DNA of 33,302 bases from Verrucomicrobiota bacterium (GTDB lineage: Bacteria; Verrucomicrobiota; Verrucomicrobiia; Opitutales; T3Sed10-336), in the NCBI GenBank assembly GCA_003565135.1, contig PXDC01000318.1:1-33302 (forward strand), read 5' to 3'. Shown here piece by piece: positions 17,423-27,494 of the stretch. The notes under the pieces were generated by a model. It saw only the letters and a program-made list of their open reading frames with translations. It made no database searches and was not told where the DNA came from. Each line of letters starts with the position of its first letter. Positions within the stretch are counted from its first letter, which is position 1. A program made the position numbers and the translations under genes.

Positions 17423-18082
17423 ATGGATAACTGGTTCGAGTTTCTCATTCCGATCATCATCGTGCTGCTCTACCTCTTTTCGAGGGGCAGGGGGGGCGAT
17501 GAGATGGAGGGGCCGCCACCGAGTGAATCGGAGACGTCGGAGGAGGCGCGGCGGATCCAGGAGGAGATCCGCCGCAAGATCGTGGCCCGGCAACAGGGGA
17601 AATCCGGGGATGCCTCGTCGGCGCAATCGGAAACCGCCACGGTGGAGACGCCCCGGGAGGCGGCGCCTCCCGCAACCGAGTTTTTCGACACCGGTTTTCC
17701 GACCGAGTTCGAACGGTACGGTGAAGCGCAGCCGGATGAACCGGAATGGGTGGAACCGCCGGCGGCGGCACCCGCGGGCCGTGATTTTCAGGGCGAATTG
17801 AAAGCCCAGCTCCGGCGGGTCAAAGAAGCGCGCGATGCCCGGCGCGCGGCCGTGCGAGAGGCGGCGAACCCGGATGAGATCGGGGGAGGCGGTGCCTTCG
17901 AGCACCGGGCGGGCGAAGTCTACCGCCGGTACGGCACCTACTCGCTGAACGCGGTGTTGGACGAGCTTCACAGTCGGGACGGACTCCAGAAAGCGTTTGT
18001 CCTGAAGGAGGTTCTCGGGCGTCCGGTCGGGGTGCGCCACCGGCGCGATTCCTACGCGGAGTTCGCGTGGGATGACGAGTGA
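17423..18082 (+). CDS. Hypothetical single-TM protein downstream of floA
   Basis: MDNWFEFLIPIIIVLLYLFSRGRGG then a charged, Pro/Glu-rich cytosolic part; good gene spacing within operon. Confidence 0.65.
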   Translation: MDNWFEFLIPIIIVLLYLFSRGRGGDEMEGPPPSESETSEEARRIQEEIRRKIVARQQGKSGDASSAQSETATVETPREAAPPATEFFDTGFPTEFERYGEAQPDEPEWVEPPAAAPAGRDFQGELKAQLRRVKEARDARRAAVREAANPDEIGGGGAFEHRAGEVYRRYGTYSLNAVLDELHSRDGLQKAFVLKEVLGRPVGVRHRRDSYAEFAWDDE

Positions 18083-18172
18083 TTCCGGTCCGGCGCCAGC
18101 TCCCGGCCGTTCCCGCCCCTGTTTTTTTCGCCCGCATCGGCCGATGCGCGGGAAAACCTTCGCGGCGAGGGC

Positions 18173-18201
18173 TTGACAGACCCGTCGAAAGGGCTGATTC
18201 T
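18173..18201 (+). promoter_or_regulatory. Candidate sigma70 promoter for rpmH-rnpA operon
   Basis: TTGACA (18173-18178), 17-nt spacer, GATTCT (18196-18201); upstream of rpmH. Confidence 0.5.
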
Positions 18202-18243
18202 TTTCGTTTTTCTCCGGTTCCAACACTTGGATAATTAACTGTC

Positions 18244-18378
18244 ATGCAACCGACTTACCGACCTTCCAAACTCAAACGAGCCCGTAAATTCGGCTTCCGC
18301 GCCCGTATGGCGACGCGCGCCGGGCGCAAAATCCTGGCCAATCGCCGCCGCAAGGGACGCAAACGCCTGGCCGCTTGA
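18244..18378 (+). CDS. rpmH: 50S ribosomal protein L34
   Basis: Read manually: [44 protein letters not shown]. Absent from ORF track (44 aa). Confidence 0.96.
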   Translation: MQPTYRPSKLKRARKFGFRARMATRAGRKILANRRRKGRKRLAA

Positions 18379-18404
18379 CCCCGATCGGCTCATGACCGCT
18401 TCCG

Positions 18405-18779
18405 ATGCGCTTTTTCCCCGCTCAGCACCTGCGGAAAGCCGCGGAGTTCCGAACCGTCCGCGAGAATGGTGTGTTTGTCGATTGTGGGCCCTTCGTCGCC
18501 TATTTTCTCCTCGGAACTGAGCGCGGAACGGGTCCGGGAGCGGCGCCGCGTCTCGGGGTTGTGACCTCGAGGCGGGTCGGTAACGCCGTGGTTCGCAATC
18601 GGGTTCGCCGCCGCCTGCGGGAAGTTTTTCGCCGCAACCAGGATCCGCTGCCAGGCGGCAGCTCGCTGGTTTTAATAGCACGTCGTTCGTGTGTGGGACG
18701 AAGTTATGGCGAGCTCGAACAGCGTTTTCTCAAGCTTTGCCGGAGGGTCGCCGCTATTGCTCATGCATCCGCGAATTAA
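18405..18779 (+). CDS. rnpA: Ribonuclease P protein component
   Basis: [32 protein letters not shown] (RNR motif); directly after rpmH. Confidence 0.94.
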   Translation: MRFFPAQHLRKAAEFRTVRENGVFVDCGPFVAYFLLGTERGTGPGAAPRLGVVTSRRVGNAVVRNRVRRRLREVFRRNQDPLPGGSSLVLIARRSCVGRSYGELEQRFLKLCRRVAAIAHASAN

Positions 18780-19179
18780 AAGAGGACTATACGGCGTTCT
18801 GCGCATGCCCTCGCGGGTAATGATCGGCGTCATCGCCCTGTACCAGGTGGCATTCTCCCCGCTGAAGTTTTTCCTGACCGGCGGGGTCGCTTCTTGCCGG
18901 TTTTACCCCACCTGTTCGAGTTACGCGAGGGAGAGCCTGCGGCGGCACGGTTTGATTGCCGGTCTGGGACTTTCGGTCTGGCGGCTGTGCAAGTGCCATC
19001 CTTTTCACCCGGGGGGCTTTGATCCCGTACCCGAACGCCTGACCTTCGCTTCCCGGCGTCCCTGTTGCGCAGGGCCCCGGCCGGCGCCGGAGGAAAAGGG
19101 GGACGGGCCGGCCGAAATTCCCCGCCGGCAGCGCTCGAAGCGCGCCAAACCTTTATCTGAAAATGTTGACGCCCGTTAG
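18763..19179 (+). CDS. yidD: Membrane protein insertion efficiency factor YidD
   Basis: ORF 18691..19179, ATG 18763; [67 protein letters not shown]. Confidence 0.94.
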   Translation: MHPRIKRGLYGVLRMPSRVMIGVIALYQVAFSPLKFFLTGGVASCRFYPTCSSYARESLRRHGLIAGLGLSVWRLCKCHPFHPGGFDPVPERLTFASRRPCCAGPRPAPEEKGDGPAEIPRRQRSKRAKPLSENVDAR

Positions 19180-19191
19180 ACGGGACTGGGT

Positions 19192-21018
19192 ATGGATAAA
19201 AAAAATACCATCATAGGGATTACCCTCCTTGTATTTGCCTTTATTCTGATGTTCACGTATCAGCCTCCGGAGCCGGTGGAACGGCCGGCGCGGGAGCTGA
19301 CCGAAGAGCGTGACACGGATCCGGAGGCTCCCGGCGTGTCGCCCGCACCGGATGCGGCTCCGTCCGAGACGGAGCCGGCGCGCGAACGCCCCGTTCCCGA
19401 CGCTCCGGCTGTGGCGCGGGAGGCGTATCCCCAGGAGGAGGAAATCGTCGAACTGGAGAACGACTACATGGTGGTCCGCCTGACCAATTTCGGCGGTGCC
19501 ATTCGCGAGGTCTCGTTCCAGCGTTTTGCCCGAACCCGGGGCGAGGAGGAACGCTACGCCTTTAATCGGGAGAGTTATGCGCCGGCCCTGAGCCTGTCGG
19601 GGTTTCCCGGGGCGGATGACGATGTCGCGTACCGGCTGGAAGAGCACAGTGCGGACCGGGTGGTCTACGTGCGCGAACTCGATGGCGGGCTCGAAATCCG
19701 CCGGACCTATTCCATCGAACTCGACCCCGAGCCCCGGCGGCCGGACGACTACATGATCCGGCATGAAACCGTCCTGGTGAACCGGGGCGATGAGACCGTC
19801 ACCCTGCCGCGTTTCGGCGTCAACCTCGGCACCGCCATTCCCGACGATACCGAAGCGCGCGCCGTGGGGCCGCAGTTCATGAATTTCGGCTTCTACGACG
19901 GAGACGGAGCCGATTTTATCGGTGTAAACAAGTTCCGCGGCGGAGGGTTCCTGAGTTGGATTGGCATGCGCTCGGGGGAACCGAGACAGGTGATCGAGGG
20001 CGAGGATCCGGTCGTGTGGGCGGCCGTCAGCAACCGTTTTTTTACCTCCATCGCCACCTTTGACCGGCACGGGAGAGGGTATTCGGCCCGCCCGGTCGAA
20101 CTCCCGCTCCGCGAGGATGACCGGAGTCCGCGCCAGGGCGTCACCGGAAGCGTGCGTTTCGATCTTCGCTCCCTCGAAGCCGGTGAAGAGGAGTTGATCG
20201 GGTTGGACTTTTATACCGGTCCCAAGGAATACCGCCGCCTGGAGCATCTCGATGACCGGCAGGATCTGATCATGCAGTTCGGCATATTCGGTTTCCTGAG
20301 CAAACTGCTCCTGGTCATGATGACCGGGATCCACTCCTTCCTCCCCAACTACGGGTTGGCCATCATCTGCACGACGGTGATCATCAAGGCGATCCTCTGG
20401 CCGCTGACGGCCAAGGCGGCCCGGTCGTCCAAGCGCATGATGAAGATTTCCGAGCCCATGAAGGAGTTGCGGGAAAAGTACAAGGACAACCCGCAGAAGA
20501 TGCAGCAGGAGACCATGAAGCTGTTCCGGCAGTACAAGGTCAACCCCCTGGGCGGCTGTCTTCCCATCCTGGTGCAGCTGCCGATATTTTTTGCGCTTTT
20601 CCGCATGCTGCAAAGCGCTTCGGAACTGCGTTTTGAAGGGTTTCTCTGGGTGTCCGACCTCTCATCGGCCGATACCGTCGGTCACGTCGCCGGTTTCCCC
20701 GTCAATATTATGCCGGTCCTGATGGGTTTTACCATGTTTCTGCAAATGAAGATGATGCCGACGGCGACGGCCAATCCCATGCAGCAGAAAATCTTCATGT
20801 TCATGCCGCCGGTAATCACCGTGATGCTCTACCAGTTTTCGGCGGGGTTGACTCTTTACTGGACCGTGAACAACCTGTTGACGATACTGCAACAGTTTCT
20901 GATCAACCGTCAGAAGGACGAGATTGATGTGACTCCGCTGCCGGAGACGGAGGAATCCGCGGGCGGGGGGAAGCATAAATCCAAACGGAAAAAACCGAAA
21001 GGCAAGCGCAGGAAATAA
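19192..21018 (+). CDS. yidC: Membrane protein insertase YidC
   Basis: VEIENDY-type periplasmic domain and SKLLLVMMTGIHSFLPNYGLAIICTTVIIKAILWPLTAKAARSSKRM; C-terminal YidC/Oxa1 core; Lys-rich tail. Confidence 0.96.
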   Translation: MDKKNTIIGITLLVFAFILMFTYQPPEPVERPARELTEERDTDPEAPGVSPAPDAAPSETEPARERPVPDAPAVAREAYPQEEEIVELENDYMVVRLTNFGGAIREVSFQRFARTRGEEERYAFNRESYAPALSLSGFPGADDDVAYRLEEHSADRVVYVRELDGGLEIRRTYSIELDPEPRRPDDYMIRHETVLVNRGDETVTLPRFGVNLGTAIPDDTEARAVGPQFMNFGFYDGDGADFIGVNKFRGGGFLSWIGMRSGEPRQVIEGEDPVVWAAVSNRFFTSIATFDRHGRGYSARPVELPLREDDRSPRQGVTGSVRFDLRSLEAGEEELIGLDFYTGPKEYRRLEHLDDRQDLIMQFGIFGFLSKLLLVMMTGIHSFLPNYGLAIICTTVIIKAILWPLTAKAARSSKRMMKISEPMKELREKYKDNPQKMQQETMKLFRQYKVNPLGGCLPILVQLPIFFALFRMLQSASELRFEGFLWVSDLSSADTVGHVAGFPVNIMPVLMGFTMFLQMKMMPTATANPMQQKIFMFMPPVITVMLYQFSAGLTLYWTVNNLLTILQQFLINRQKDEIDVTPLPETEESAGGGKHKSKRKKPKGKRRK

Positions 21019-21021
21019 GCC

Positions 21022-21771
21022 ATGTCCGGACACAGTAAGTGGGCGACAACCAAGCGGCACAAAGCGGCCGTAGATGCCAAGCGGGGCAAGATCTTCAGCC
21101 GTATCAGCAAGGAGATCACCATGGCTGCGCGCGAAGGCGGCGGTGACGCCGAGATGAATCCGCGCCTGCGGACCATTCTGCTGAAGGCCAAGGGGGCCAA
21201 TATGCCCGCCGACAATATCGAACGGGCGGTCAAGAAGGGGACCGGCGAGCTGCCCGGTACGGTGTACGAAGAGGTGGTCTACGAGGGCTACGGTCCGGGT
21301 GGCGTCGGCATTATCGTTCAGGTTACGACGGACAACAAGAATCGAAGCGCATCCGAAGTCCGCAGTGTGTTTGCCAAAAACAACGGTAATCTCGCCGGTG
21401 CCGGCGCCCTTTCCTTTCAGTTTCAGCACATGGGGCAATTCCTCATCGCGGCGGAAAAGGCGACCGAAGAGGTGTTGATGGAGAGTGCCGTCGAAGCGGG
21501 GGCCGAAGAGATTAAATCCGAGTCCGATCACTTCGAGGTCCTTTGCCCCATCCAGGCCTATTACGACGTCAGCCGGGCGCTCGAAGGCAAGGGTATCGAG
21601 CCCGACTCCTCCGAGTTGGCCTACGTGCCGAACAATCTGGTTCCGATTTCGGACGCCGATACCGCCCGCCAGGTCCTGCGTCTTATCGAGCAGTTGGAGG
21701 AATGTGAAGACGTTCAGAGCGTTTACACCAATTACGATATCGACGACGCGCTCCTGGAGAAAGCCGGTTGA
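21022..21771 (+). CDS. YebC/PmpR family protein
   Basis: MSGHSKWATTKRHKAAVDAKRGKIFSRISKEITMAAREGGGD, diagnostic N-terminus. Confidence 0.95.
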   Translation: MSGHSKWATTKRHKAAVDAKRGKIFSRISKEITMAAREGGGDAEMNPRLRTILLKAKGANMPADNIERAVKKGTGELPGTVYEEVVYEGYGPGGVGIIVQVTTDNKNRSASEVRSVFAKNNGNLAGAGALSFQFQHMGQFLIAAEKATEEVLMESAVEAGAEEIKSESDHFEVLCPIQAYYDVSRALEGKGIEPDSSELAYVPNNLVPISDADTARQVLRLIEQLEECEDVQSVYTNYDIDDALLEKAG

Positions 21772-21809
21772 GCGCCCCCCGCGGGCCCGACCGTGAGCGG
21801 CATCGATTC

Positions 21810-22955
21810 ATGAATGACGCCAAGGAGAATCCACTGCTGAGCCGGCCGGGAGAGGTCGGTTTGGTGCAGTACAGCGATTTCGAATACGAACGTCCGTTTA
21901 CGTTCGAAGACGGTCAGACCATTCCCCGCTTCCGGTTGCGCTACGAGACTTACGGTCGCCTGAATGCGAAGCGGAACAACGCCATCCTGATCTGTCATGC
22001 CCTCAGCGGCGACCACCACTGCGCCGGGGTTTATTCCATTCGCGACCGCAAGCCGGGCTGGTGGAACAATATGATCGGCCCGGGTAAACCGATCGACACC
22101 AACCGTTTTTTTGTCATTTGCTCCAATTGCCTGGGCGGATGCCAGGGATCGACCGGTCCGCAGTCGATCAATCCGGAGACGGGCAAACGGTACAATCTCG
22201 ATTTTCCGTTCATCACCATCGGGGATATGGTTCGTGCCCAGAGGCTGTTGATCGATCACCTCGAGATTCCCGGGCTTTATGCCGTGGTCGGCGGTTCCAT
22301 GGGGGGGATGCAGGTCCTGCAGTGGGCCATTCAGTATCCGGATTTTGTCCGGTGCATTATCCCGCTCGCCACCACCTCCCGCCAGGGAGCCCAGAGCATC
22401 GCGTTCAATGAAGTCGGGCGCCAGGCGATCATCCGGGATCCGGAATGGAAGGCGGGCAATTACGATCCGGATGCCGGTCCCCGCGTCGGCCTCTCCATCG
22501 CCCGCATGATGGCCCACATTACCTACCTCTCGGATAAGGGGATGGAGAGGAAATTCGGGCGGCGCCGCCGGGACAGCGGCGATATCAATTTCAGTTTCGA
22601 TGTCGACTTCGAAGTCGAACGGTACCTTCGCTACCAGGGCCAGACCTTCATTAACCGTTTCGACGCCAATACCTACCTTTATTTTACCCGCGCCCTCGAT
22701 TACTTCGATCTGCCGGAGACCTACGGATCGCTGGAGGAGGCTTTCCGCGACATCCAGGCGCGGGTGCTGGTCGTGGGGTTCACCTCGGATTGGCTCTTCC
22801 CCCCCGAACAAAACAAGGAAATCGTCCAGGCTCTTCTGCGGCAGCGAAAACAGGCGACTTATGCCGAGGTGCCGATGGATTTCGGGCACGATTCCTTTCT
22901 GGTCGACGCCCCCAACCTTTACCGGCTCATGGTGGCCTTTCTCTGGGAAAAGTGA
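21810..22955 (+). CDS. metX: Homoserine O-acetyltransferase
   Basis: CHALSGDHH, VVGGSMGGMQVLQWAIQYPD, FTSDWLFPPEQ; alpha/beta hydrolase of MetX type; ATG 21810. Confidence 0.92.
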   Translation: MNDAKENPLLSRPGEVGLVQYSDFEYERPFTFEDGQTIPRFRLRYETYGRLNAKRNNAILICHALSGDHHCAGVYSIRDRKPGWWNNMIGPGKPIDTNRFFVICSNCLGGCQGSTGPQSINPETGKRYNLDFPFITIGDMVRAQRLLIDHLEIPGLYAVVGGSMGGMQVLQWAIQYPDFVRCIIPLATTSRQGAQSIAFNEVGRQAIIRDPEWKAGNYDPDAGPRVGLSIARMMAHITYLSDKGMERKFGRRRRDSGDINFSFDVDFEVERYLRYQGQTFINRFDANTYLYFTRALDYFDLPETYGSLEEAFRDIQARVLVVGFTSDWLFPPEQNKEIVQALLRQRKQATYAEVPMDFGHDSFLVDAPNLYRLMVAFLWEK

Positions 22956-22958
22956 ATC

Positions 22959-23564
22959 ATGGAGAAACTACCGGATAAACGCACCGTGGATATGCGGATC
23001 ATCAGCGACTGGATTGAGCCCGACAGCAGTATCCTCGATCTCGGGTGTGGCCGGGGTGTGCTCCTGGAGTACCTGATCAAGACCAAGTCGGTATTCGGGG
23101 TCGGGGTGGACTGGAATATGGATAAAATCTCCTCGTGTATCAAGCGGGGTGTTCCGGCCTACCAGGGCGATCTTACCGAGATGATGAAAACCTTTCCGGA
23201 CAAGTTTTTCGACCGGGTGATTTGCTCGCGGACGGTGCAGGAGCTGAGCAACCCGGCGGCGGTTTTGCTCGAAGCCCTTCGCCTGGCCGATTCGGTGGCG
23301 GTGGGATTTGTCAATTACGGCTACTGGAAGAACCGCCTGCATCATCTGATCAGCGGCAGCCACATTCCCAACGAAGTCAACACCTACGAATGGTACGAAG
23401 GGCCGCCCACGCACCCTATTTCGATTTCGCAGTTCGAGGCTTTCTGTGATCGCCACCGTATTCGGGTTACGCGCCGTGTCTACCTGCGCGGAGATTGGGA
23501 GACGCCCTGCGAACATCTGCACAACCTGCTGTGCGGGTACGCGCTGTTTGAATTGACCAAGTAG
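22959..23564 (+). CDS. metW: Methionine biosynthesis protein MetW
   Basis: IISDWIEPDSSILDLGCGRGVLLEYL...; immediately downstream of metX. Confidence 0.92.
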   Translation: MEKLPDKRTVDMRIISDWIEPDSSILDLGCGRGVLLEYLIKTKSVFGVGVDWNMDKISSCIKRGVPAYQGDLTEMMKTFPDKFFDRVICSRTVQELSNPAAVLLEALRLADSVAVGFVNYGYWKNRLHHLISGSHIPNEVNTYEWYEGPPTHPISISQFEAFCDRHRIRVTRRVYLRGDWETPCEHLHNLLCGYALFELTK

Positions 23565-23619
23565 GCGCGAAGCGAAAATCCCATTGCGCTTCGTTGGCGG
23601 GAGGGTTTTTCTGGAGCCG

Positions 23620-24522
23620 ATGAATGCTGATCCCTCTCCCCCGGCCCCGTTCGACCTTCACCTTCACTCCTGCTGGAGTTATGACGCCCGGGCCGAGGTT
23701 GAAGCGCACTTTATCCGCGCGCGGGAATCGGGTGTAGCGGTAATCGCCCTGACCGAACACCACCACCTCGATTCCCTCGGTGAGGTCCTGGAGGTGGCCG
23801 CGCGTTATCCCGATATCCGCGCCATCCCGGCGGCCGAGCTGAGCGTGACCACGTCGATCGGGCCGGTGGACCTGCTCTGTTACGGCCTGCCGGTGGCCCC
23901 CAGCGAACGGTTGCGGCGCCTGACGGATCTTTATCACGAATGGCAGCGCGAGGCGGGTGCGGCGGTTTCCGCCGGCATGCAGGCTCTCGGTTTCGATTAC
24001 TCCGACGACAGGCGCCGCGAATTGTTGCAGTCCTACCGTCCCGCCCGCGCGATGGCTCACCAGGGCGCCACCCACGTCAACAACCACATCCAGCGGCGGT
24101 ATTTCCTGGACCGCGGCTACATCCGTTCCGAGGGGGAGTACCGGGACGTTCTCCGACGGGCGTCGGAGCGGGTTCCGGTGCCTCCCTACCCGGCGGTATC
24201 GACGGTTGTGGACGCCGTTCACGCGGTGGACGGCGTGATCGCGATCGCGCACCCGCAGGGGTATTTCCGGGACGACGATGTCGGGCGGATGGACGCGCTC
24301 CGGGACGAATGCGGGCTCGACGGCATCGAGTGCGCTCACCCGGCGGTGGCTCCCGAATTGACGCCGTTTTACCGCGACTACTGCCGCCGGCACGGGCTCT
24401 TATCCGTCGCCGGTTCGGATTGCCATACGCAGGAGGATATCGACACCAGGTTCGCCCGCCACGCCGGCGATCCGGAATGGCTCGATGAATTTCTCGCCCG
24501 GATCGACGGCGTCAGACAATGA
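23620..24522 (+). CDS. PHP-domain metal-dependent phosphoesterase
   Basis: FDLHLHSCWSYDARAEVEAHFIRARESGVAVIALTEHHHL...IAIAHPQGYF...SVAGSDCHTQEDI. Confidence 0.9.
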   Translation: MNADPSPPAPFDLHLHSCWSYDARAEVEAHFIRARESGVAVIALTEHHHLDSLGEVLEVAARYPDIRAIPAAELSVTTSIGPVDLLCYGLPVAPSERLRRLTDLYHEWQREAGAAVSAGMQALGFDYSDDRRRELLQSYRPARAMAHQGATHVNNHIQRRYFLDRGYIRSEGEYRDVLRRASERVPVPPYPAVSTVVDAVHAVDGVIAIAHPQGYFRDDDVGRMDALRDECGLDGIECAHPAVAPELTPFYRDYCRRHGLLSVAGSDCHTQEDIDTRFARHAGDPEWLDEFLARIDGVRQ

Positions 24523-24547
24523 GCGCCGGGTGATTCCGGCGGCGGGG

Positions 24548-25411
24548 CTAACCTTTTCCCGCCAGGCTTTTTTCCGCCAGGGTTTGCGTTCCGTCGACCA
24601 TTTCCCTCCAGGCATCGGGGCTGTAGTCGGGACCGTAGGCGAACGGCGGGGTTTCGATACAGGCGACGTGGGCGAAGCCGATTTCCGCCATCCCCTGGAA
24701 AAAACGATCCCAGTCGACCCGGCCGTGACCGGGGGCCAGGTGGGAATCCCGGTCTCCCGCGTTGTCCGCGAGGTGAAAGGCGGCCAAGGCCGGTTTCATC
24801 GCGGAGAAGAATTCGTGCGCGCGCTCGTGGCCCGCGACCAGGGCGTGCCCGGTGTCGAGGCAGAAGCCGAGGTGGCGGTGACCGAATTCGCGCTGGAAAC
24901 GCTCGAAATGTTGCGGGCGGGAACCCAACCGTCCCCCGTCCGGCCCGGGCAGCATGTTTTCGATCGCGATCACCAGCCCCAGTTTTTCGGCCAGCGGAAG
25001 CAGGGTTTCCAGACTCCTTCCCAGGGCTCCGAGGTAGTTGTCGAAACCGTCGGTTTCAACCGGTCCTCGGGTGGTGGTCGGGTGCTGGATGACCACCCGG
25101 GAGCCCGTCCAGGCCGCGCACTCCATCCAGCGCGCCATTTTTTCCACCGCCTTGCGCCGAATGGTTTCGTAAAAGGAGGAAATATCGTCTTCCGGCGCGA
25201 ACGGCAGGTGGAACGAGTCGAATTTGAGTCCGGCGGCCCGGTATTCGTCGGCGATTTTCCGGACCGCGGTTTCGTCCTTGCCCTCGAAGAGCGGGGCGAC
25301 ACCCTCGATGCCGGCCAGCCCGGCTTTGCCGCAAAGGGCGATGATACTTTCGTGGGATTTTCCCGCCAGGCCGAAGCCGGTGGTGGACCAGGTCCAGGGC
25401 ACAGTACTCAT
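24548..25411 (-). CDS. Sugar phosphate isomerase/epimerase (xylose isomerase-like TIM barrel)
   Basis: LVIAIENMLPGPDGG...GFCLDTGHALVAGHERA...AAFHLADNAGDRDSHLAPGHGRVDWDRFFQGM. Confidence 0.88.
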   Translation of the reverse strand: MSTVPWTWSTTGFGLAGKSHESIIALCGKAGLAGIEGVAPLFEGKDETAVRKIADEYRAAGLKFDSFHLPFAPEDDISSFYETIRRKAVEKMARWMECAAWTGSRVVIQHPTTTRGPVETDGFDNYLGALGRSLETLLPLAEKLGLVIAIENMLPGPDGGRLGSRPQHFERFQREFGHRHLGFCLDTGHALVAGHERAHEFFSAMKPALAAFHLADNAGDRDSHLAPGHGRVDWDRFFQGMAEIGFAHVACIETPPFAYGPDYSPDAWREMVDGTQTLAEKSLAGKG

Positions 25412-25582
25412 GGTGGGTGAGGTTAGGTGCGGATCGGCGAGGGATCAAGGTTTTGCTCGGTTTTTCGGCACCGCCGCCTCCCGGGAAAAGGGGAATCGTG
25501 CGTCGCGGCTCGTTCCCGGGGAGAAGGTTGACCCGGGGCGTCCGGTTGCGTTAGAAGGAGCACAATCGAATCCGACCTCGCC

Positions 25583-26485
25583 ATGCCGAAACACATCCCG
25601 CCCGTCAATCGCCGTCAGTTCCTCTCCACCGCCGCTGTAACCGCCGCCGGCTGGCTTACCTTCGGGGCCTCCGGATTCGCCGCGGACTCGGACGTGGATC
25701 CCGATTATTACCTGCTCCTGGCGGATACCCACATCGACCGCAATTCGAACCGCCTCCTCCGCGGCGTCAACACGGCCGAACACCTCGATATTGCGGTCAA
25801 ACGCATCGTCGAGCTTCATCCCCGGCCCGCCGCGGTGATCATCAATGGCGATGCCGCCAACATTCGCGGATACCTCGGTGAATACGGGCTGCTCAGCTGG
25901 ATCCTGCGTCCCCTGTCCCGGGCCGGTATCCCGGTCCACATTACCATGGGCAACCACGATGACCGGGGACCGTTTTATACCGTACTGGCCGATATGGAAC
26001 GGGAGGCCCCCTTTGTCGACGGGCGGCACCTCGACATTCTCGAAACGCCCAACGTCTACCTTTTTCTGCTCGATACCCTCGATCAGGTTAACCAGACGCC
26101 GGGATTGCTCGGCGAGCGGCAACTCGAATGGCTGGACCGCGCCCTGGCGAAACATGCCGACAAACCCGTCATCCTGTTCGGCCACCACTTCCCGGAGACC
26201 GGAACCGGTCGCGGACTGCAGGATATCGAGGCCCTGTACGCGATCGCCCTGTCACATCCGCATGTGAAGGCCTATTTCTACGGGCACTCTCATCGCTGGG
26301 AGCTCGGCAAACACGAAGACCTGCACCTGGTCAATCAGCCCGCCACCGGTTACGTTTTTCGGGAGGAGCAGCCCGGTGCCTACGTCCACGCCCGGTTTCA
26401 GGCCGACCGGGTAGAGCTCAAACTCGACTGCATCGACCGCGAGCATCCCTGGCACGGTCAGACCCATTCCCTGGCGTATCGCTGA
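25583..26485 (+). CDS. Calcineurin-like metallophosphoesterase with Tat-type signal
   Basis: NRRQFLSTAAVTAAGWL Tat-like signal; LLADTHIDR, INGDAAN, TMGNHDDRG, GHHFPETG, YGHSHRWE metal-binding motifs. Confidence 0.9.
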   Translation: MPKHIPPVNRRQFLSTAAVTAAGWLTFGASGFAADSDVDPDYYLLLADTHIDRNSNRLLRGVNTAEHLDIAVKRIVELHPRPAAVIINGDAANIRGYLGEYGLLSWILRPLSRAGIPVHITMGNHDDRGPFYTVLADMEREAPFVDGRHLDILETPNVYLFLLDTLDQVNQTPGLLGERQLEWLDRALAKHADKPVILFGHHFPETGTGRGLQDIEALYAIALSHPHVKAYFYGHSHRWELGKHEDLHLVNQPATGYVFREEQPGAYVHARFQADRVELKLDCIDREHPWHGQTHSLAYR

Positions 26486-26491
26486 ACCGCT

Positions 26492-27442
26492 TTATTCGCG
26501 CAGTTTTTTGCCCGTGGAGAGCAGGTACAGGGCGACCGCACCAAAGACCGCAACCGAGCCGGCCACCAGGAACAGGCCGAATCCCACCGGCACGTCGGTC
26601 ACACCGGTCATTCCGTAACGCAGCCCGTTGACCATGTAGAGAATCGGATTGACCAGGGAAACCGTATCCCACGGCGAGGGCAGCATATCGATCGAGTAAA
26701 ACACCCCGCCCAGGAAAGTCAGCGGCATCAGGAGGAAGCTGGGGAAGATGTTGATGTGATCGAAATCCTCCGCCAGGATGGCGACCACGAGGCCGAACAG
26801 GGCGAAAGCCAGTGAGGTCAGGATCATAAAAATGAGGGTGAATGCCGGATTGTGCAGGGTCGATGCGCCCATAACGCCCGCGACCGCCCAAATAAGACCG
26901 CCGATAATGAGGGCGCGCAGAAGCGAGGCCGCGATATAGCCGATAATAAGTTGCAGGGGTGAAAGCGGGGTGAGCAGCACGTCGACGACCGAACCGTGGA
27001 TTTTGGAGATAAACAGGGAAAAACCCGTATTCAGAAATGAGTTATTGATCAGGTTGAGCATGATCAGGCCGGGTACCAGGAAATCCACGTAGGGGATCCC
27101 CTGGATCTCGTCGAGGCGGCTGCCCAGGGAGTACCCGAACACGATAAACCACAGGATGGTCGTGAGCACCGGGCTGACAATGGTTTGCCCGGCCACTTTC
27201 ATAAAGCGCGCCAGCTCGCGCCGGAAAAGCATCCACGTCCCTCTCCAGCCGCGGTTATTCCGGGCGCGCGTTTCGACCGCCGCAATGTGCCTCCGGGCGG
27301 CCTCTTCCGCGCCCGGAGGAGGCCGCCCGTCGCCGGTCGCCACGGGGGAACCGGGCCCGTCGGCGGTTGCGGTTGTCCCCGGCGTCATCACGTCTCCGCG
27401 GTGCGGTTGCCGGGTCTCGGCGGATAAGTTGTCTGAAGTCAT
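26492..27442 (-). CDS. ABC-2 type transporter permease
   Basis: VAGQTIVSPVLTTILWFIVFGYSLGSR...LVPGLIMLNLINNSFLNTGFSLFISKIHGSVVDVLLTPLSPLQLIIGYI; long disordered N-terminus, exact start uncertain. Confidence 0.88.
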   Translation of the reverse strand: MTSDNLSAETRQPHRGDVMTPGTTATADGPGSPVATGDGRPPPGAEEAARRHIAAVETRARNNRGWRGTWMLFRRELARFMKVAGQTIVSPVLTTILWFIVFGYSLGSRLDEIQGIPYVDFLVPGLIMLNLINNSFLNTGFSLFISKIHGSVVDVLLTPLSPLQLIIGYIAASLLRALIIGGLIWAVAGVMGASTLHNPAFTLIFMILTSLAFALFGLVVAILAEDFDHINIFPSFLLMPLTFLGGVFYSIDMLPSPWDTVSLVNPILYMVNGLRYGMTGVTDVPVGFGLFLVAGSVAVFGAVALYLLSTGKKLRE

Positions 27443-27494
27443 GGGTCAACGCGGCTGGCGACGGGATGGGAGCATATCGGGTTCGTGCCGGGCA

